In this document: in pieces, positions 40,652 through 51,012 of the stretch | How the letters are laid out: every line of letters starts with the position of its first letter | How positions within the stretch are numbered: the stretch's first letter is position 1 | Source of the DNA: Phytopythium helicoides | Lineage: Eukaryota; Oomycota; Peronosporomycetes; Pythiales; Pythiaceae | Assembly: GCA_024867545.1 (NCBI GenBank) | Contig: JANFNE010000008.1 | Coordinates: 806,001 to 870,000, forward strand | Length of the DNA stretch: 64,000 nucleotides | Direction: 5' to 3' | Notes under the pieces: generated by a model | Database searches by the model: none | Told to the model about the DNA's origin: nothing | Seen by the model: the letters and a program-made list of their open reading frames with translations, nothing else | Translations under genes and position numbers: made by a program

Positions 40652-41514
40652 TTTAACACCTTGGTTCCCAACGTCGTATCTTACGACATTAGCACATGAA
40701 CTGCAAGCGATTGTCTCTGCATGACGCGCTTGTTTTTCACAAGCATGGAGTGCCAGGAGCCCAGCAAGGAACCGAGCGTCATGAAGACTGCCTAGGCGAC
40801 TCAACGGACACTACACTACTCGACTGGATTTTCTTGGTCGTGTAGAAGGCTTGCCGAGAGCTCATTGGTAGCATCGTGGATTCCAACGCACAGTCCTCAA
40901 TTCTTTCCACAAAGTCGCTCCACCGGATCCTTGCGGTTCGATGGGACCGTTATGGAGGGCTCCTAGGGGAGGAACGATTGGCTGGATGAGCAAGCCGCAG
41001 CACTCGACGCGCAGCATTTCTTCTCTCAGTCGTGAATTTGCAAGATGGAGTCCAAGCGGCCGCATTTCCCGGATCACGACCCGGGGCCGCGCAGCTACTC
41101 CAAGCAGCCGGAGTTTTTCGACGACGACGACGACGACCTAGCCTGTGAAGCTCGCCTTATCCTCTTTTCCGCGGCCAGATGTGTCGGCAGGACTTGCGCT
41201 GTTGCAGATCACAGTCGAAGCAAGGCCAACCGCCCGAGTCATCGACAGTGCCGTGTTGATTCAGTAGGGTCCCCCACCGGAGCGCGGATCCACGGAGGAA
41301 GGCCATTGCGAGCAGGCGACAGGCGTTTCGCCTCGGCGCTAGCTGCGCAGGACGCATCGACGTCAAGAACAACTCCAATATCGTGGTGGTGAGGGAACAC
41401 CACCACACGTGGTAACCAGTCTACGCTGTGGAGTCAGTGTAGAGTATTCTGGGAGTCCCGTATAACTGTAGTGGAGAGGGCAGAGGGTAGGAACCTCGGT
41501 GAAACAAGAGTTAA
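40652..41514. repeat. Degraded arm fragment of palindrome 1
   Basis: Matches about 3804-4794 of the right arm, from TTGGTTCCCAACGTCGTATC to GAACCTCGGTGAAACA. It has many substitutions and several deletions: about 57 nt are missing after the acidic run at 41120, and the stretch at 40810-41040 is rearranged. It contains remains of both small reading frames (40722-40800 and 41045 onward) but not the nuclease gene. It shows that the element's sequence is dispersed and old. Confidence 0.85.
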
Positions 41515-41660
41515 TGATCAGCTGAGTGGAACTTGATATTCCTGCCTTGCCAACTTGCCAGTTCTACAAGAATCAATGAACCACGAGGTTGAGACGGCAT
41601 GCGACATCAACACTCAAAGAACCACACTCTGGAACTCCAATTAACTTTCTTCAGTCCACA

Positions 41661-43613
41661 TCAAGAAACAACTCTGCCGCAAGCTTGTGCCTGCTGAGCC
41701 ATTTGCTCTCGCCAGCCCGGTGCAATCGAGTCTTGGATCCTTTCGAACTCTTCACACAGGCCAGGAAAGTACTCCCTTCCACGTTGAAAGTTTGCACTCA
41801 TGTCTTCGGGTTGCTTACTCCACATCCAACACGAAACTTCGACGCGCCTGCACATATATCCCGATCGAATGGCTCCTTTCTCCCACGTAAGTCGCCCATC
41901 GGAATAAAGGGCGATCACGTTCTCAAGTCGGTTAAACGCGCAAATGTCGCTTCCATTCAGATTCCGTCCGTGATAGTGCTGGAGGAGCCATTTCAGAGCT
42001 TTTACATCAATATGTCTTGCTGCTGCTTTGACTGCATCCACAGAGATTGGGTCCCCCAACTTCACGTGTAGCCACTCCAAAACTTTAATGCGACCACTTC
42101 CTGCAGCATGGATCATCGCTTGACGAGTGTAACCTTCCCTGCGATTCTCATGTAGGTACTCCAAGACTTCTAGATGCCCATGCTGAGCTGCTAAATCCAT
42201 TGCATCCGTGGTGCACCCCTCCGAACGATTCTCGTGCAACCACTTTACCACAGCCAGATGCCCGCTGCTCGCGGCCGCGTCCATTGCCCATGCAGTGCAA
42301 CCAGCTTTGCAGTTGGCATGAAGCCATTGTACCACTTGCAAGTGTCCATTACTGGCCGCAAAATTCATCCCGTACTTGGTAGATCCTTCGCTTCTATTGG
42401 CATGAAGCCACTTCACCACATTCAAATGGTTATTCGCAGCAGCAAAGTTCATCGCAGCTATTGAGCGTCCCGAACAATTCGCATGAAGCCATTTCACAAC
42501 GTCCAGATGGCCACAGCTTGCTGCAGTAGCCATCACATCAATAGAGATCTTGAAACCCATGCGATCCAGCTCCTGGATGATTTGAAGATTTCCACTAGCA
42601 GCAAGCAAGAGCTCAAAATTTTGATCACCTGGACTCTTGGTACTAGTAATAATCAAGTTCTCGACTGCCCACTTGGCAATCGTCGTATGCTCATGGCTAA
42701 CAGCTAGATCAATTTCATCCAGATCCACGGTCTTTACACCTTTTCCTACTAACCACTGTGCCGTCTCGAGCTGCCCACTGGAAATCGCACCATTCATTTG
42801 AGACTCACTCAACGTCGCACCAAGGTGGTCAATCGCCCATTCTAGCACGTTCTTGTGGCCAAACGTTGCCGCCCAGCTCAGCATTGTATCCATCTCCCAA
42901 TTTCGTGTGCTCTCGAGCTCGAGAACCCATTGAAGCATATCTAGATCTCCGATTTTGGCGGCAGCAAATACAATCTGCGATGTATCATCGGGAGGTACCG
43001 GCGTAACATTCGTGTGGAGCCAATGGACCATCGCAAAGATACGCGCTTTATCGTTTTCAGCAACAACTTCTGGTGGCAAGTAGCGGAGCGCGTTCGGCCA
43101 CCACGTTACTCTCGCGTTGTGAAGGGCGTGAATCCACTGAAGAAACTCGAGGTTGACGAATTGAATTGCGATGCAAACTGCCTCCACGATAATCCCCGCC
43201 GGGCAGTACTCGTCAACGAGCCACTTGGCGATGTCGGTTTGTCGGCATCGTAATGCGTTGACAAGGGCGTCATCAAACCACTTCTGCTTGAGGTACGGGT
43301 CGATGCCTGCTGCTGCTTCACTTGCAGCAATTCTTCTCAGTAAGCGAAGCTGGCCAGGCAGCGGGTTCGTTGATGGAGGTACTAGGTGCTTCGCTTTGAC
43401 GGACCCCCAGGCAGTCACTTTGACCACCGTCCACAGTGGCGTTGGGTCCAGACAAGACTCCATGTGCTTCGCAACATCTTCGTTGAGCAGCTTGGCGCGG
43501 CGCACGACGGCGACGCTCGTCAGCAGCGATGCCTCGGGAGCTCGGCTCGGTGCGCTAGGATGGGCCGCGCGCTTCGCTGGGTAGGGGTCGAAGCTTCCGC
43601 CGCCGCCTCGCAT
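41661..43613 (-). CDS. Ankyrin-repeat protein
   Basis: 650 aa from ATG 43613. The N-terminal 110 residues are helical and Ala-rich. Degenerate ankyrin units (TDIAKWLVDEYCP, NLEFLQWIHALHN) are followed at about 365-545 by regular repeats of the GHLDVVKWLHANCSG / GHLAVVKWLHENRSEGCT type. The C-terminal 90 residues contain no repeats. There is no enzymatic motif, signal peptide or membrane segment. It is close in design and length to 13882-15678, but its repeats differ enough to be an old paralogue. It is divergently transcribed from the solenoid-family gene at 43806, with 192 bp between starts. Confidence 0.85.
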   Translation of the reverse strand: MRGGGGSFDPYPAKRAAHPSAPSRAPEASLLTSVAVVRRAKLLNEDVAKHMESCLDPTPLWTVVKVTAWGSVKAKHLVPPSTNPLPGQLRLLRRIAASEAAAGIDPYLKQKWFDDALVNALRCRQTDIAKWLVDEYCPAGIIVEAVCIAIQFVNLEFLQWIHALHNARVTWWPNALRYLPPEVVAENDKARIFAMVHWLHTNVTPVPPDDTSQIVFAAAKIGDLDMLQWVLELESTRNWEMDTMLSWAATFGHKNVLEWAIDHLGATLSESQMNGAISSGQLETAQWLVGKGVKTVDLDEIDLAVSHEHTTIAKWAVENLIITSTKSPGDQNFELLLAASGNLQIIQELDRMGFKISIDVMATAASCGHLDVVKWLHANCSGRSIAAMNFAAANNHLNVVKWLHANRSEGSTKYGMNFAASNGHLQVVQWLHANCKAGCTAWAMDAAASSGHLAVVKWLHENRSEGCTTDAMDLAAQHGHLEVLEYLHENRREGYTRQAMIHAAGSGRIKVLEWLHVKLGDPISVDAVKAAARHIDVKALKWLLQHYHGRNLNGSDICAFNRLENVIALYSDGRLTWEKGAIRSGYMCRRVEVSCWMWSKQPEDMSANFQRGREYFPGLCEEFERIQDSIAPGWREQMAQQAQACGRVVS

Positions 43614-43805
43614 GGTTCCGTTTCACCGCTTCTTTCCGGTTGTGATACGTCGACGTGGCAGAGAACTCGACTGGCCATGTCCCGCGCCTCGTATCGGATA
43701 CCACCTCTGCAAAAATGCGGATGGGTTCGCTCGCGGTGCTGGGTTGGCGCAGGCATCTCATCGCGCGGCGCGAGAGACCAGTCGCGCCGCTCTCCAGTCG
43801 CCGCC

Positions 43806-44673
43806 ATGCCGTCGGCCACGTCCTTCTTCCTGTGGACCGCCGACGTGGAGAGCGCGAGCCTCTCGGGCTTCCTGCGCGCGCTCAAGCAGCACCTGGCGAC
43901 CGACGACAACGCCTGGAGCAGCAACCTGCTCTACATCGCGGACGTGCGCGGGCTGGACGTCAAGGTGCTCGCGCTGCTGCTCGCCGACCTGCGCAGGCTG
44001 CAGCGTCGCCGCAGGTGGCGACTGGCCGACCGCAGTCACGAGCTGCGGCCGCACGACCAGCGCGCGCTCGAGGACGCGGCGCGCTGGCGGCCGGGCACGC
44101 GCGCCAGCTTCTTCCTGCTCGCGAGCGTCAAGCTGCGCGGCCGCGAGCTGCGCGTGCTGCTGGCGGCGGCGCAGTCCTCGAGCGAGGACTGGGCGCTGCA
44201 CGTGCTGCGCGGCGGCTAGGGGCGTGCGGCGGCGCTTCTCGGCCGCCAGCGAGCCGCACGAGGACCTGCAGCTGGCCGTGGACGCCGCGCGCGCCGCCAT
44301 CCAGCAGGGCATGGCGGCGCTGCTGAGCGAGCTGCTGGCGCTGAACCAGCCCGCGGTCGAGCGCGCGGCCGACGGCTGGCAGCGAGACGTGGACGACGGC
44401 CGCGTGCGCCCGCGGGGGACCGCCAAGGCCGCCGAGAGCGTCGCCGCGGGCATCGCGAGCAGCTTCCGCCGGCGCAAGCGCTGGGAGAGCGTCGGGCTGC
44501 TCGTGCTGGAGCGCAGGCGGCGCCGGCGGCTGCTGGAGGAGCTAGGGAGCGGCGGGAGCAGCAGCAGGAGGAGCAAGTGGCTCTGCGGGCCCCGCAGGAG
44601 CCAGGAGCGGCCGCCGCACCCCGTGCTGGAGCTGCCGGCCGCGCTGTTCGCGCTCGTGGTGGCGTTCGTCTGA
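43806..44673 (+). pseudogene. Solenoid-family protein (member 2), one frameshift
   Basis: From ATG 43806 the frame (MPSATSFFLWTADVES...) stops at TAG 44217-44219 after HVLRGG. The homologous member on the minus strand at 48090-48917 continues HVLHNGKGVKTHF. Here the frame one base over continues GVRRRFSAASEPHEDLQLAV... to 44673, ending LPAALFALVVAFV. A single extra T at 44217 explains the break. Both halves align with the paralogue along their length. It may be a recent null allele or a base-call error, or the 137-aa N-terminal product may be made. Confidence 0.7.
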
Positions 44674-44822
44674 CGTTGAAGTGGCAGCGTAGAAGTAGTG
44701 CTCTCTCAAAATCAATATTATCGTAGTCTAGTAGTATACAACAACCAAAGTACAAACACCTCAATAAAGCATAACCTGCCCAACGCGTCAGCCACCAGTT
44801 CCCCGCCACCAGCCGAGCCCTC

Positions 44823-45836
44823 ATGGAGCTGCGCGAGCTGCGCGTGGAGGTGTCGGCGCCTCCGCGGCCGCGCGCATGCCGCCCGCCGCCGCAGTCGCCG
44901 CCCCGCGCCCTCCGCACGCTGCTCGCGACCACCGAAGCCGCGGCTCGGCGCCCGTTCGACGCCGTGCTGCTCTACTTGCACGGCTTCCCGGACCTGGCGG
45001 TGCACCCGGCGCGCGTGGCCTTTGCGTCGCGCATGCCGCTCAAGCTGGCGGACTGGTGGCTGACGGCGCGCGCCGGCGGTCGCAAGAAACACGCGGCGTT
45101 CGTCACCTTCAACTTCGGCGGCACGCCCGGCTCGGACGCCAGCGGGCTGCGCTTCCGCTTCAAGACGGTCTCGCAGGAGGTGCAGGACGCCGTCGCCGTC
45201 TGCGGCTTCGCGCGCTCGCAGCTGCTGCGCGACGGCGGGAGGCTGCACGTAGTCGGCCTGTCGACGGGTGCGATCGTCGCGGCGCTGCTGCGGGCCGAGC
45301 CAGGGCTCTGCGACTCGATCGCGGCGCTTGCGGGGCTGCTCGACGTCCCGCGGGGCGTGCCGTTCGACTTTTCGCCCCGGCAGCGCGCGCAGTGCGACGC
45401 CGACGGCTACTGCTGGAAGGAGTTCTACCTGCCCGATGGGTCTTCGCTACCCGAGAGCGCCGAGCTGTCGTTCGACGGAGAGCGCCGCGCGACCGCCGAG
45501 CAGCTCGCGGCCATCAAGGAGGGCGAGGCGCCCAGCAAGCTGTTCATGCGGCTCGATAGGCAGTACGTGGACGAGTGCCTGGACGGCTCGCTGGACGTGC
45601 GCGGCGCCGTGAGTGGGGAGCTGACCGGCTCCGCGCCACTGGCGCCGCTGCTGGTGGTGCACGGCTCGGACGACCACAGCGTGCCGCTGGAGAACGGCGA
45701 GGCGCTGTTCGCGGCTGCAGCCGAGCGCAAGACGCTGCTGGTGATCCCACGCGCCAACCACCTGCTCACCAACTCGAAGCACCTCAAGAAGGCGCTGCAG
45801 GCGCTCGGCGCGCACACGGATGCGGCGGACACCTGA
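44823..45836 (+). CDS. Alpha/beta-hydrolase fold protein
   Basis: 337 aa, cytosolic. The fold signs are in order: YLHGFP with the oxyanion-type HG (His53-Gly54), the nucleophile elbow VVGLSTG (Ser147), HGSDDHSVP with the acid (Asp283 or Asp284), and RANHLL with the catalytic His313. This is the Ser-Asp-His triad of esterases, lipases and thioesterases. The substrate is unknown. The HGSDD and NH spacing fits small serine hydrolases of the FSH/UPF type. The first 40 residues are Pro/Arg-rich and poorly conserved in character. There is no signal peptide. Start 44823 is the first in-frame ATG after the upstream stop. Confidence 0.8.
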   Translation: MELRELRVEVSAPPRPRACRPPPQSPPRALRTLLATTEAAARRPFDAVLLYLHGFPDLAVHPARVAFASRMPLKLADWWLTARAGGRKKHAAFVTFNFGGTPGSDASGLRFRFKTVSQEVQDAVAVCGFARSQLLRDGGRLHVVGLSTGAIVAALLRAEPGLCDSIAALAGLLDVPRGVPFDFSPRQRAQCDADGYCWKEFYLPDGSSLPESAELSFDGERRATAEQLAAIKEGEAPSKLFMRLDRQYVDECLDGSLDVRGAVSGELTGSAPLAPLLVVHGSDDHSVPLENGEALFAAAAERKTLLVIPRANHLLTNSKHLKKALQALGAHTDAADT

Positions 45837-46819
45837 CGCACGCAAGTGACTTCGATCGGCCGCCATTTCAACGCCGAGCGCTGCCAATTCAACACCAAGC
45901 GCTGCCAATCCAGCGCCATTGGCGTCCAATGGCTTCCCGCGTCATTCAGCCGCCATCGCCACGTCAACCGGCCGCTATTCTCATATCATGCGCCGTCGTT
46001 CCCATTGAAGCAGTTGATCGCGTTGAAGCAGCCGCGAGCACTTCGCTCGCGTGCGCCGGCCGCCGCCGATCGCGCCGCAATTGTAGACGCGGCCGCGCGC
46101 GCTGTGAAGTGGCGACGGCCACCATGACCGACGATTACCCGCGCAGCGCGCCGCTAGATATGCGAGCAATCAAACCTGAACGTCCAGTAATCGCATTCGC
46201 CCGCCGCCGCCGGCCCGCCGGCATTTTTGCATGGAGACGACGCAGCCGGAGCGACGCCATGAGCGCGCGGCTTGCATACTCATGTCAAACGCGCGCCGGC
46301 GGAACGATTGGCTGCCGGCACAGGATTTTGGCGAATGGGCGAGCGGCCGCCGGCAGCTGTCTCAAACAATAGATTCTTTGCTGGCAGCATATACCTCACT
46401 ATATCTATTATAGGAGGTATTCTCACATGTTAAATTCATAAAACACATTATTATATTTATCAAGGTATGCACTCCCACGACGGTTTGTGCCATGTCGGCT
46501 GCCCATCCCCGCCGTCTGGCCAGCAGCCACCAAGCAGAAAATGACCTGTCAAACAGCCAATCAGCGTCGCGGGCGCCAGTGTCAGGGGGTATTAGATGTC
46601 GCGGTGCCAATTCGTACGTACTGCAACGTTGACGAAACGTCGCGTAATACAAACCCATCTCCGCATATCGGGAAGGACAGGTTCGTACCCGCTCGACTGA
46701 CGTAGCCGCTCGGCGCCGCCCATTTCGCTCACCGCTCACCGCAGCCCGCGACTCCAGCAGCTCATTCGCCTTCTCGCCCGCTCCAGCGCAAGCTCCGCCA
46801 CCCCCACGCTCCTCTCACG
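45837..46819. other. Intergenic region with degenerate tandem repeats and an AT-rich island
   Basis: No gene. 45868-45935 contains a degenerate tandem of a roughly 25-nt unit (AAGCGCTGCCAATCCAGCGC-like). 46385-46470 is strikingly AT-rich (TATATCTATTATAGG, ACATTATTATATTTATC) inside GC-rich surroundings. The rest is upstream sequence of the glycerol-3-phosphate dehydrogenase gene. Confidence 0.45.
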
Positions 46820-47848
46820 ATGCCCAAGAAGGTCTGCCTCGTCGGCTCCGGCAACTGGGGCTCCGCCATCGCCCGCATCATCGGCGAGAACACGCAGCGC
46901 CTGAGCAGCGTGTTCGAGAAGGACATCAACATGTGGGTGTTCGAGGAGACCGTCAACGGCCGCAAGCTCACCGAGATCATCAACGAGGAGCACGAGAACG
47001 TCAAGTACCTGCCGGGCTACAAGCTGCCCGAGAACATCATCGCCGTGCCGGACCTGCTCGAGGCCGTCAAGGGTGCCGACATCCTCATCTTCTGCGTGCC
47101 GCACCAGTTCCTCGGTCGCATGCTCGCGTCCATCAAGGAGCAGGGCCTCAAGCAGGGCGCCATCGCCGTGTCGCTCATCAAGGGCATCGACTTTGACGAG
47201 AACGGAGTTGTGCTCATCTCCAACATCATCCGCAAGGCGCTCGACATCGACTGCAGCGTGCTCATGGGCGCCAACGTGGCCAACGAGGTGGCCGCGGGCG
47301 ACTTCTGCGAGTCCACCATCGGCTGCTCGGACCTGCGCCACGGCGCCGTGCTGCGCGACCTGTTCAACGCCCCGACGTTCCGCGTCGAGTGCGCGCTCGA
47401 CCCGCACGGTGTCGAGATGTGCGGTGCGCTCAAGAACGTTGTGGCGCTCGGCGCGGGCTTCTGCGACGGCCTCAGCTACGGTGGCAACACCAAGGCCGCC
47501 ATCATCCGCATCGGCCTGATCGAGATGAAGAAGTTCTGCTTCAAGTTCTTCGACGGCGTCAAGGAGGACACGTTCTTCGAGAGCTGCGGCGTGGCTGACC
47601 TCATCACGACGTGCTTCGGCGGCCGCAACCGCAAGTGCGCCGAGGCCTTCGTCAAGTCCGAGACCACGTGGGAGCAGCTCGAGGAGACGATGCTCAACGG
47701 CCAGAAGCTCCAGGGCACGCTCACGGCCAAGGAGGTGTACACGATCCTCAAGGCGCACAACGCCGAGGAGCAGTTCCCGCTCTTCACGGCCATCTACCGC
47801 ATCGCCTTCGAGGGTGCCGACCCGGTCACCATCACGCAGCTCCAGTAA
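46820..47848 (+). CDS. GPD1: NAD-dependent glycerol-3-phosphate dehydrogenase
   Basis: 342 aa, single exon. It interconverts dihydroxyacetone phosphate and glycerol 3-phosphate with NADH, feeding glycerolipid and glycerol synthesis. The Rossmann motif GSGNWGSA (9-16) starts the N-terminal NAD domain. FCVPHQFL and SLIKGID follow, the latter with the conserved Lys. The C-terminal domain has [20 protein letters not shown] and [16 protein letters not shown], and [12 protein letters not shown]. Length and motifs are those of eukaryotic cytosolic GPD1. There is no targeting peptide and no peroxisomal tail. With an aquaglyceroporin in the same window, glycerol handling is represented twice, though they are not adjacent. 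Codon use is strongly biased to C-ending codons, as in a highly expressed gene. Confidence 0.95.
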   Translation: MPKKVCLVGSGNWGSAIARIIGENTQRLSSVFEKDINMWVFEETVNGRKLTEIINEEHENVKYLPGYKLPENIIAVPDLLEAVKGADILIFCVPHQFLGRMLASIKEQGLKQGAIAVSLIKGIDFDENGVVLISNIIRKALDIDCSVLMGANVANEVAAGDFCESTIGCSDLRHGAVLRDLFNAPTFRVECALDPHGVEMCGALKNVVALGAGFCDGLSYGGNTKAAIIRIGLIEMKKFCFKFFDGVKEDTFFESCGVADLITTCFGGRNRKCAEAFVKSETTWEQLEETMLNGQKLQGTLTAKEVYTILKAHNAEEQFPLFTAIYRIAFEGADPVTITQLQ

Positions 47849-48089
47849 GCGCGCGATGGATGCAACACCGACCGCTGCAATGCTGCCTGCATAGATAGAG
47901 AGAGACGCGTTTGCATGCACGTACCTTAACATATATTGTCAACGTTTTGATCGACGTGCGCCGAGTGGTGTTGCAATTTGTCTGGCGCATGGAAAGAAGC
48001 AGTGGGGCTCTGATCTGCAAGACTCGACAACGCCGAAAACGCAACATGACTACATTACGATTAGATACTACACTGCTGGAGACGATACT

Positions 48090-48917
48090 CTAAATGAACG
48101 ACACGATGGTAGCGAAGAGCGAGTCTGGGAGCTCTGTGATGGGGTGAGCGCACTCTAGCTGACTCCCGGCGGGCTCGAGTGAAACCCTGTGGCGCTCCAT
48201 GGCAACTAGCTTCACTTCCTCCCAGCGTTGGCACTTGATGTACCTTGCTGCGATCTCGCGAGCCAGGTTCTCTGCCTCTGTTGCTGCCTCTGGGTTAATT
48301 GTAGCATCCATTTGCTCCTTCATCTCGAGCCACTGCACGGCGGCGAGCTCCACCACCGGCTGGTTCAGCTCGAGTAGTTGCTGCAGAACCACTGGCATGT
48401 CCTGCCGAATTGATGCTCGCACGAGGTCAAGGGCGACTACCAGCTCCTTTTGCTGTCCGTCCTTGGTCTCCTCATCTGGGATGCGGACTGCTTGGAAATG
48501 TGTCTTGACGCCCTTGCCGTTATGAAGGACATGCAGTGCCCAGTCCTCGCTGTTGGACTGCGTTGCTGACCGGAGTGCTCGCAGCCCCCAGAGCGGGCTC
48601 TTGTCGATGTGAACATTGTCGAGCAGGAAGTGGCTCGACGGGGAGTTGGGTCGGCACTGACTCTCGTGCTCGAGCGCTCGGAGATCGTATGCGGCGGTCG
48701 GAGCGCCTTGACTGCCCTGGAAGCGGTAGAAGTCGTCGAGCAGCACCTGCAGCACTCGGGTGTCCGCTCCTCGCAGCGCCGCGACGTATAGCAAATTGGA
48801 TCGCCACGCAGCGTCTCGGTCGGCGTCGAGCTCTCGTCGAAGACAGCGGACGAGCGAGGTGGCGTTGGAGGCCTCGCGGCCAGCGCTCCACAGCAGTGAA
48901 GTGGCGCCCGACGGCAT
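48090..48917 (-). CDS. Solenoid-family protein (member 3)
   Basis: 275 aa from ATG 48917. The open frame extends to 49079 but begins with TTG. Clear paralogue of the broken gene at 43806: MPSGATSLLWSAGREAS against MPSATSFFLWTADVES, NLLYVAALRGADTRVLQVLL, SNSEDWALHVLHNGKGVK, and LLELNQPVVELAAVQWLE against LLALNQPAVERAADGWQ. It ends with the family motif LPDSLFATIVSFI. Helical, soluble, intact. No known domain. Its central region lacks the Arg-rich expansion seen in member 2. Confidence 0.7.
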   Translation of the reverse strand: MPSGATSLLWSAGREASNATSLVRCLRRELDADRDAAWRSNLLYVAALRGADTRVLQVLLDDFYRFQGSQGAPTAAYDLRALEHESQCRPNSPSSHFLLDNVHIDKSPLWGLRALRSATQSNSEDWALHVLHNGKGVKTHFQAVRIPDEETKDGQQKELVVALDLVRASIRQDMPVVLQQLLELNQPVVELAAVQWLEMKEQMDATINPEAATEAENLAREIAARYIKCQRWEEVKLVAMERHRVSLEPAGSQLECAHPITELPDSLFATIVSFI

Positions 48918-49936
48918 GGCGAGCGAAGTGTGGGGAAGCGAGGGAATTGCAATGTGGCGGCACTGCTCGCTACCTTCACTTGCGCTGCCTAGCGACACGC
49001 CCGTCACGCAGGACGCTGCGACGACACCATCAAGAGCGCACGGCGCCGGTCTCTGCGCTAGGCCGCGACCAGAAGCCAATTTTCACGGGAACCCAGCACG
49101 ATAGCCGAAAAATTCGGCTCCGGCCAGCTCTGCCGATCTAATGCTCCGTGCTAGGTGGTCAATCGAAGTGGACAGGCTGGGCGGTGAGTTGCGCCTGCGC
49201 GGACGCTGACACCAGACCAGGTTTTTGGTGACGCCACTGCCTGAGTGCAGCGGATCGACATCCTACATCGCGAACGAAAGTTGCGCCGTCACATGCAGGG
49301 TGGGTGGAGGGTGGCGAGGGAGTCTCAGGGCCCCCGCAGAGGGGCCTGGATAGCTTTGTTTGACGTCATAATGTTCAACATAATCAGACGGCACTTCCTA
49401 ATGGTAAAAGCTAGGATTTCATCATTCTCCGCGCGCGCACCGCTCCCATACAAAACATGCACGACACGCAAACGCAAGGGCGCGTCCCTCAACAGGATAC
49501 GTTGGCATCACTCGGATCAGTGTAATTCTAGAGATTGAACTCTCATCGGGGCGCTGACGTCGGCAAACACACACACACACACAACCACACTCGAAGGCGA
49601 CTGCGCGTCGCCAAGAAACTCACGACGCGACGACCAGAGACGTTCGCAGTGCGACGCCAACTCGAGACTGGCGGCTCCCGTCGAGGTGTCGGGTCGTCGA
49701 GAGCGGCTCCTCCAGCCATTCACTGCCCTGTAATAGTAGTTACTTGATGTGGCGCAGAACACAGAACCTGCTACATGTAATGATTCGTAATTTCATCCAA
49801 TGGTCGCTCGAAAGAAGCCCGAGGGGCGACGTGACGGGCGTCGCGCGCGCCCATTGGCCGAAAAGCGCCCCCTCCTCGTCCCGGCCGGCGGAGAACACGC
49901 TCGTGCAGTCGAGAAGAGCGGCGGCAGGCAGCGGCC
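48918..49936. other. Divergent upstream region with (CA)n tract
   Basis: About 1 kb between divergently transcribed genes. It contains an (AC)n microsatellite at 49567-49583. Short open frames are present but none has domain content. It holds the promoters of the solenoid-family gene (minus) and the Rab gene (plus). Confidence 0.4.
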
Positions 49937-50741
49937 ATGGCGGACGGCAAGGCGCGCGAGGTCAAGGTGGTGCTGCTGGGCGACACGGGCGTGGGCAAGT
50001 CGTCGCTGGTGCTGCGCTTCGTGACCAACAACTTCCGCCCGTACTCGGAGTCGACTATCGGCGCCAGCTTCATGTCCAAGATGATCGTCGTCAACGACAC
50101 GCCCATCAAGTACCAGATCTGGGATACCGCCGGCCAGGAGAAGGTGCGCCGCGCGTGGTGGGCGCGCTCGCTCGCTCTGTCGCTTACAGCTCTCGCTTGC
50201 AGTACCACAGCCTTGCGCCGGTATACTACCGCGGCGCGGCGGCCGCTATGGTCGTCTACGACATCACGCGCAAGGTGCGGCGCGCTGTCGGCGGCTCCCG
50301 CGAGGTCTGCGCCACGCTAACCGCTCTCTATCTCTATCTCTGTGTGTCCGCAGCAATCGCTCGCCACGCTCAAGAACTGGGTCCGCGAGCTCAAGCAGCT
50401 GGGCCCGGACAACATCGTCATCGCCATCGCGGGCAACAAGAGCGACCTGGCCGACAAGCGGGTGCGCCTCCTCTCCTCCCGCGGGGCGGTCCTCACGGCC
50501 GATCTAACGCTGCGCGCTCGCGTCCACCATGCAGGAAGTGCCGGCCTCGCAGGCGCGCGCCTACGCCGAGGAGATCGGCGCGCTGTTTATCGAGACGAGC
50601 GCCAAGGAGGACACGAACGTGTCGGACCTGTTCATCCAGATCAGCCAAGCGCTGCCAGCCGAGTCCCCCGAGAGCAACGCGCTGCCCGAGGTCGTGGACC
50701 CCTACGGCGGCGGCCGCAAGAAGTCAGGCGGCTGCTGTTAG
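49937..50741 (+). CDS. Rab5/Rab22-type small GTPase, four exons
   Basis: Exons 49937-50143, 50203-50274, 50354-50461 and 50535-50741 (introns 59, 79 and 73 nt, all phase 0) give 197 aa. G-box motifs: P-loop GDTGVGKS (15-22), switch I ESTIGASF, WDTAGQEK (62-69), NKSD, and ETSAK. The C-terminus is KKSGGCC, a double-Cys geranylgeranylation site. Switch and flanking residues (ALAPVYYRGAAAAMVVYDIT-like, LKNWVRELKQLGPDNIVIAI) match the Rab5/Rab21/Rab22 endosomal branch, closest by eye to Rab22/31. It acts as a membrane-bound switch in early endosome traffic. Exon joins restore a complete GTPase without gaps. Confidence 0.9.
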
Positions 50742-51012
50742 AAGCGCCCGGGCGGATCCTTGGACGACCTCGACGGTATTTGAAAATGAGAGTCGCCGCG
50801 GCGCCGCCTCGTCTGCGCTGCACGCGCGTCGTAGAGCCGACTCCGGTCGCCAAGTGCGACTCGGAGGGCAGAGGCTCCGAGCAGCGGCGGGCGCAGATGA
50901 TGACGGTGTGGCGAAAGGAAGCGAGCGCGCGCGACTCGGATGACGTACGGACAGATAATTGCATTTCCTGTTTTTGGCTTGGTGCTGGCTTGCCGTCGCC
51001 GTCGCTGGCTGC

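Noticed and set aside
45575..46372. 265-codon frame overlapping the hydrolase 3' end and the intergenic region
   Set aside because: It shares most of its first half with the hydrolase gene in another frame, and the rest is Arg-rich random translation across repeats.
46736..47932. 398-codon antisense frame over the GPD gene
   Set aside because: Shadow of the strongly C-biased codon use of GPD. The Leu/Glu/Val-rich translation has no homology signal.
49567..49583. (AC)n tract as a functional element
   Set aside because: An ordinary short microsatellite without supporting context.
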